In this document: positions 58,956 to 64,000 of the stretch, piece after piece
Position numbering within the stretch: position 1 is the stretch's first letter
Layout: each line of letters opens with the position of its first letter
From: Bretschneidera sinensis
Taxonomy: Eukaryota > Streptophyta > Magnoliopsida > Brassicales > Akaniaceae
Assembly: GCA_023935145.1 (NCBI GenBank)
Contig: CM043699.1
Span: 72,759,638 to 72,823,637, forward strand
DNA: 64,000 bases
Direction: 5' to 3'
Made by a program: the position numbers and the translations under genes
Notes under the pieces: model-generated
What the model was told of the DNA's origin: nothing
The model's database searches: none
Seen by the model: only the letters and a program-made list of their open reading frames with translations

Positions 58956-59691
58956 TATACACCACTCGAGTTTTATGCTTCACATAAGTCGACAATGTAA
59001 CTTGTAAATTCACATCTTCTAAAAATTCAAGAGAGAGCTGTTCAAATGTGATGGTGGCAAAGACTGCTTCAATTTCCTCATTAATCAAAACCTTAGCAGG
59101 GAATATAGCTGATGTAGTGGCAACAAAAGTGGTGTCTGGTTCCATAAATCCTAACTCCACATCAATGCCATCAAATATTGGATCAAGATCAATAGCTTTG
59201 GTTACTTGAAAAAGCCTGCTAATTTAAACCGACAAGAATTAAAACCTAAGGCTGAAATAAAATAAGAACGATCAGGAAACTTACATTGATGGAAGAAGAA
59301 AAGGAATGAGCAGTTATTAATATTGGTTTAGGCACTGACTACTTATCATTAGAAATTTTTTTGGGTTTCTCAAGGGCATTCACACATGTGTCTTAGGGCA
59401 AACAAGTTTCACTATTAAGGCATTGGGGGAGTATGAACTTAATCAGCTCTACTAAGGATCCTTGATGAAGTTACCTCATCTCGGTCCCTCTCACCAATAA
59501 AAATGAAAAATCAAAATTTTGCAAAGGGTGACAAGATGAAAAAGAGAAATTCATTAAATAATATAATTACAGGCAAAAGAAGGCACTATCGACCTCAATC
59601 TAAAAAAAAAAGAACTACAAAAAGCTATAAGTTCTCAGGGGTTAATCTCCCCATAGGATACAACCTCTGCCATGGCACCACTAGGCTGGGC
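58956..59691 (-). other. region between integrase and antisense ORF of H
   Basis: A minus-strand frame of 74 codons (58936-59160: MELGFMEPDTTFVATTSAIF) matches no family I know. The rest is noncoding. Confidence 0.35.
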
Positions 59692-60095
59692 TCACACCTT
59701 CTCCTCACCTCCTGATCCTCTCACCACAACTCTGTCTTCATCCTCCGAGGTGGTAAGCTCAAGGGCCGAAAAGTCAACCTGAGGGTGTAGTGCCTCGGCC
59801 TTCTTCTTAGCCTCCAAGAACCCCTCGAAGAACTAGAGCCCGACCTTCTCCTCCACAGCCTATCGGTAGGAAGAGGAGTTCTTGAAGTCCATCATGGCCT
59901 CCTCGACGGCCTTCCTGATGGCCTCCTCCATCTCTGTTCTCAGCCTCTGCTCAGAGGCCATGACAGTGTCCCTCTCCTTGTGCATGGCCTCCTTCTCCTC
60001 CACCACCTTAACTCGATCCCGGTCAGCTCATTTTTTGCTCGAATGAGCTGCTTTTAAAGAGCCCTGTAACTGTTAGATAAGCCCAAAACTGTTAA
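59692..60095 (-). pseudogene. antisense ORF C-terminus (element H)
   Basis: The minus-strand frame ends at TGA 59692. It has a coiled coil (VVEEKEAMHKERDTVMASEQ, RLRTEMEEAIRKAVEEAMMD), then FFEGFLEAKKKAEALHPQVD and an acidic end (TTSEDEDRVVV). The composition is GC-rich compared with the surroundings. It corresponds in position and layout to the antisense ORF of F. Two stops and the insertion of I break it. Confidence 0.6.
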
Positions 60096-61491
60096 TGATG
60101 AGTGAAAAATATTGCATATTTTGACCACTTAATTTACATTTGTTAGCACAGGAATTTGTTACTTTGAGTTGTTTTCGTTGTTTTTCAGGTTTACAAGCAC
60201 TAGGAAAGGAGTTTCACTAAATAGCCAGACTTGCTCGTAATTCTTTTTACGAGCCGTGAAATTCTCCAAAAAATAGACTTCCGGATCTTTCTAAGCATAT
60301 ATGGCTCATCTCCTGGTTCTTCTTGCATCAATACAGTTTAATTTTCAAAGATGATTGATTTGTATGGGCAATTCTGGCAATTTAGTGAAACCTCTTTCTT
60401 GGTGCTTGTAAACCTGAAAAACAACGAAAACAACTCAAAGTAACAAATTCCCTAAGCTAACAAATGTAAATTAAGTAGCCAAATATGAAATATTTTTCAC
60501 TCATCAAATACCCCAAACTTACATTTTGCTAGTCCCTTAATAAAATAATTTTTCTAGAGAAAGTTATGGTAGTTTTAGTAGACAAAGGTCAAAGAGCAAA
60601 AGCTGGAATATGCAATATCCCACATCGGATTGGAAACACATTGCACTTGTGATGTTTCCCTATATAAGCCCCTATTCACTTCATCTTTAGTGTGCAATTC
60701 CTGGTGCCATTTGGTGTAATCCGGTGGACATCTGCTAGCATTCTGGTGGATCCTGAAGGCTTTGCTACCACGAGGGGAAGCGCCGCCCAACAGCGAGTGG
60801 AATTTCTCCCAATGTATAGTCAGTTTTAATTTATTTTTTTTTAGTTTTAAAGTTTAATGTTTAGCACTTTTATTGTGAACTTTAATTTCATAATTATGAG
60901 AGGCTAAAATCTTCAACTAAGGTTGAAGATGAAGCCTTTCCATTGTTTAGCATTATATTTTCAGATTTACTCATACAATTCTGATATTTTTAGTATAAAT
61001 GTTCTGTTCAATTATTTGAGTAAAATCTTATGATTGATTGCTTTTAAATTGTTCTGTTGGATATTCTGTATGTTTCATCTGATGGATACATCGAATTGTT
61101 TTTTATTAAATTGGATATCCTTTGTGATTTGTTTAAAGCGAATACATTGGATTGTTTTGGTTTAATTGGGATATTTGTTGTGATTTGTTTAAAGTTGGAT
61201 TCATGGAATGTTTTGATTGATTATTTTTATATAGAACATGAAGATATATGCTTTACTTTGGTTGGGTGGATTCAGAAACCTTAGTGTTTTTATCATTAGT
61301 CTTTAAATCAATTTAGTTTAGTTTATATTTGTTTTGCAAAAGACAATTCAAAACTTGGAACTAGGTTAAAATAGGCTTAGTTTAGATAAAAATATTTTCG
61401 CAATGCAATTCCCTGTAGATTCGACCTCACACTTGCACACACTATATTACAGATGACTCGTGCGTTTGCGAGTAATTTAAAACTCACAACA
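60096..61491 (+). repeat. 5' LTR of I with internal inverted segment
   Basis: TGATGAGTGAAAAATATTGC to AACTCACAACA, 1396 bp. Bases ~60250-60508 are a reverse-oriented copy of the first ~260 bp of such an LTR, and 60509-60540 reverse-oriented PPT DNA. 60096-60245 and 60360-60508 thus form ~150-bp inverted arms. USE 60617-60627 and TATATAAG 60661-60668 are intact. Confidence 0.85.
60617..60668 (+). promoter_or_regulatory. LTR promoter with snRNA-type USE and TATA (I)
   Basis: ATCCCACATCG (60617-60627), 33 nt, TATATAAG (60661-60668). Exact match to the plant USE consensus RTCCCACATCG. Confidence 0.65.
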
Positions 61492-61497
61492 AGTTTT

Positions 61498-61515
61498 TGA
61501 CGCCATTTCCGAGGA
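61498..61515 (+). other. primer-binding site of I, decayed
   Basis: TGACGCCATTTCCGAGGA, the tRNA-Asp-type site with four changes, six bases after the LTR. Confidence 0.8.
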
Positions 61516-61599
61516 ATTGTTTTGTTTGTGAAATTTTTGTCTAAATTAATTTTATTTTTCTACTAGTTTAGTTAGCATTTTTGTTTTGTTTTTTTAATT

Positions 61600-61726
61600 T
61601 GAATTTGAATTTGACTTTGAATTTTAAATCTAATTTTTATTTTATTTTATTTTTATTTTTATTTTTATTTTTATTTTAGTTTATTTACATTTGCCCAAAA
61701 ATAAAATAAAATATAAATATAAAAAA
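61600..61726. repeat. T-rich low-complexity leader of I
   Basis: (TTTTTA)n-type repeats between primer site and gag ATG 61727. Confidence 0.8.
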
Positions 61727-62629
61727 ATGTGGATGAATCCAGCGCCAGTTTCACAGTCTTTAGAGGACGCTCTCAAGGATTTCATGAAGATGACCGGCTA
61801 GTCCATCAATACAACCACTACATTCAATGTTGATAGTTGTTCCATCTGTGCTAGTCCTATGCATTTAGCACAGAATCGTCCATCTACGTCGGTTTTTGTC
61901 GAGTATCCCATGGAGCAAATGAACGCTTTCAATGACTATTGGTAGCAATCAAATAGATCTTACTCTGAGACATACAATCCAGGGTGGCAAAACCACCCTG
62001 ATTTTTCATGGAAGCAGAACCAACTAATAAATCAGGGAGGAGCCCCTCATCATGCTCACAATCAATACCCTCCCGGATTTCCTCCATCAGTTCCAAGTTA
62101 TGATTTCTTAGCGCATTCAGAACCATCACCCGCTTACCATGCTCCCACTAAAGTGCCAGTGTCGGTTTCACAGTTATTGGAGGACACCCTCAATGATTTC
62201 AGGAAGATGATCGGCCAATCCATAAGCGAAGTAAGGAGTGCGCAAATAGTAAACACCCAAGCGATTGCTAAGATAGAGAGTCAAATGGATCAAATTGCAA
62301 GTCATTTGGGTGAAGGAGAGAAGGGAAGGTTCCCCAGTCAACCTGAGCCTAACCCGAAGGAACAGTTTGAAGTGGGAAATTCATCAACTTCTATGCATGG
62401 GCAGGAACAAGTGCAATTGATTATCCCATTGAGGTCTGGGAGACAGGTGGACAATCAAGTGGAAGAGAACCCAGCTATGCAACAAGGGCAAGAAAGTGGC
62501 AACAAGGAAAAGAGAGATGCTGAGCCATCTACAGCAACACCTATTATTAAGGATCTCCCTAGGTCGTTTGTACCTAAAATGCCTTACCCTGAGAGATTAC
62601 AAGCGCCCAACAAAAGGAGGGGAGTCTAA
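61727..62629 (+). pseudogene. gag: shortened gag (element I)
   Basis: ATG 61727 reads MWMNPAPVSQSLEDALKDF. TAG at 61799 stands where E has CAG. CSICASPMHLAQNR has lost its last Cys. A second stop is in the Trp-Trp-Gln stretch at ~61942. ETYNPGWQNHPDFSW, the second SVSQLLEDTLNDF copy and LIIPLRSGRQVDNQ follow. The frame ends NKRRGV at 62629, one base out of phase with the linker. Confidence 0.8.
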
Positions 62630-63419
62630 AGACATTATGGAGGCGTTCTTTGCTCAGTTTGGAGAGGATTTGGATTTAGATAAGTTACTTGAGCAAGCAA
62701 ATGCCATTTTGGAGTCTGCTCCTCAGAATACCAGTGAGACGGAGGAGACTGTAGATGAATCCCGCATTGAGGACCCCCTGGAGGCATACTTTGCTCAGTT
62801 TGAAGAAGATTTGGATTTGGGTAAGTTGTTTGAGCAAGCAAATGCTACTTTGGAGTCTGCTCCTCAGAAGAGCAGTGAGACGGAGGAAACCACAACACCT
62901 GAACCCCTCAAGAAGGAATTTAAGCCTTTACCGGACAATCTTAAGTATAAGTTCCTAGGTCCAGCAAATTCTTTGCCTCTGACTATAGCTTCAGATTTGG
63001 TTGATGCTCAAGTGGATAAATTATTGGACATTTTAGGAGAGCACAATGAAGCTATCGACTAGACTATTGAGGATATAAAGAGAATCAGCCCCTCGGTGAT
63101 GATGCACAAGATACATTTGTAGGAGAATGCCAAGCCATCGAGGGAGCCACAAAGAAGGCTCAACCCAGTTGTGCAAGAGGTTGTGAGGATTGAAGTGATA
63201 AAGCTGTTTGATGCAGTGATCAATTATCCAACCTCTGTTAGCAAGTGGGTGAGCTCGATTTATGTCGTGCCCAAGCGGGCTGGAGTGACGGTAGTGAAGA
63301 ATAAGGACGACGAGTTGGTGCCAATTCGTGTTCAGTCAGGATGGAAAGTATGTATAGACTACCGTAAGTTGAATGCTGCCACAAGGAAGGATCATTTTCC
63401 ACTCCCATTTATTGATTAG
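62620..63419 (+). pseudogene. pol: linker and RT start (element I)
   Basis: Linker with two units (LEQANAILESAPQ, LEQANATLESAPQ), then KPLPDNLKYKFLGPANSLPL. Stops at ~63060 and ~63120. RT begins KWVSSIYVVPKRAGVTVVKN and VCIDYRKLNAATRKDHFPLP and ends at FID with TAG 63417 where G has CAG. Sixty bases later the 3' UTR starts. Confidence 0.8.
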
Positions 63420-63439
63420 ATGGTGGAGCGCTTAGTTGG

Positions 63440-64000
63440 GCATGATTACTAATGTTGGGTCTGGCTGAAGACGTTAAATTTAGCGCTCATGGGAGGCACC
63501 CCACATCATATCCTTTTTGTTTACTTATTATTTGACATATTTATTATTAATGTTTGTTTCCAGTATTTTTGTTTTTCAGTCTTTATTTTTCAGGGACAAC
63601 GCGTACTTCAGTTCAAGTTTGGGGGTATGGGAGACACATTACACACACTTTGTCCTAATTTGTTGTTGTTTTTCTTCATTTAAAATAATAATAATAATAA
63701 TAATAATAAGGTAAATGCATGCTCATGTTATTTTGAAATTTTAGTTGATCTAAACAAATATTATGATGTGATTTCATTGGTGAGGTTAAAATTTTGAACA
63801 CATGATTTGATGATAGATTTTTAAAACGTTGTTACTTACTTTGGGTATTTGAGAACTCACATGTTTGAGCCAATCTAACACGAGCACATTAGCACATATT
63901 TGTGTGAGGTATGACATCCGATTTCAATGTGTATGTTTCTTTGACTTAACTGAAACTGGATGACTTGTGGGATTAACACTTGGGTATAGAAAAGCAAAAT
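63440..64000 (+). other. 3' UTR of I (continues outside)
   Basis: Opens GGCTGAAGACGTTAAATTTA and GGGAGGCACCCC as in the other copies. Purine tract AAGTTTGGGGGTATG at ~63617-63631 and an (AAT)n microsatellite at 63686-63709. No gene. Confidence 0.75.

Larger units (their letters stand above)
53133..60095 (+). mobile_element. Tat-like Ty3/gypsy element H (3' part beyond I)
   Basis: 5' LTR (53133 to about 53482), primer-site region, gag, protease, RT, RNase H and integrase in family order, then part of an antisense ORF cut by I at 60096. It keeps more of pol than F but has stops in every domain. The 3' LTR must lie right of the window or be lost. Confidence 0.8.
60096..64000 (+). mobile_element. 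Athila-like nonautonomous element I (3' end outside window)
   Basis: Plus-strand group-2 element: rearranged 5' LTR (60096-61491), decayed primer site, gag, linker with 141-bp duplication, first ~80 codons of the RT region, then 3' UTR. It shares the RT-to-3'UTR joint with G, and the duplication and +1 offset with E. Inserted in the antisense ORF of H. Confidence 0.87.

Noticed and set aside
61057..61284. 75-codon frame in the LTR of I (also 2019-2201, 28799-28993, 32901-33095)
   Set aside because: Recurs in group-2 LTRs at the same place, downstream of the TATA box, from a run of GGATNTCCNTTG-like repeats; no start context or known domain. A short LTR leader peptide cannot be excluded but is unsupported.

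Overview
The window reads as flowering-plant nuclear DNA, probably dicot and heterochromatic. It is AT-rich and has no intact host gene, rRNA or tRNA gene. It is almost wholly built of nested LTR retrotransposons with plant primer-binding sites: tRNA-Asp-type for Ty3/gypsy Athila-like copies, initiator-Met-type for Ty1/copia, and a different site for Tat-like copies. No mobile element in it looks able to transpose on its own. No software was run; boundaries come from reading LTR tips, primer sites, purine tracts and target-site duplications (TSDs) by eye. Letters A to I are my own labels.

Layout, left to right. 1-3148: minus-strand Athila-like copy E, inserted in the integrase of plus-strand Athila D (3149-8024 and 16065-~16593). 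D carries the integrase end, a downstream ORF3 and a 3' LTR. A (8025-16059, plus, TSD GCATC) sits inside that LTR. C (~16594-17594 and 23692-~26178, plus) hosts D and also B (17595-23691, minus, TSD GCCAC). 26179-28203 holds LTR scraps, a 34-bp minisatellite and a possible hAT relic. F (28204-41420) is a Tat-like element with antisense-ORF remains and two tandem-repeat arrays; Athila-like G (28544-33743, minus) interrupts its 5' LTR. 41421-43880 has telomere-like repeats and small DNA-transposon relics. 43881-46197 is a short copia element with TSD AAAGG. After an LRR-gene scrap comes a possible Pack-MULE (~47396-52855) holding a TRAPPC4-like exon. Tat-like H (53133-60095) is interrupted in its antisense ORF by Athila-like I (60096-64000+).

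The Athila-like copies fall into two nonautonomous groups. Group 1 (A, B, C; LTR tip TGATAAGTGC) keeps gag and, in A and C, a damaged protease. Group 2 (E, G, I) lacks the main gag domain and protease; G and I share the same RT-to-3'UTR deletion joint. Both would have needed proteins from intact relatives.

The most unusual signal is in the group-2 LTRs. All four readable ones carry ATCCCACATCG, an exact match to the Upstream Sequence Element of plant U-snRNA promoters, 33 nt upstream of a TATA box. That is the spacing described for Pol II snRNA genes. Other signals worth testing are CpG-rich palindromic clusters upstream of TATA boxes in several LTRs and before an internal ORF3, a hairpin just upstream of the polypurine tract in five elements, and a 54-bp duplication flanking G.
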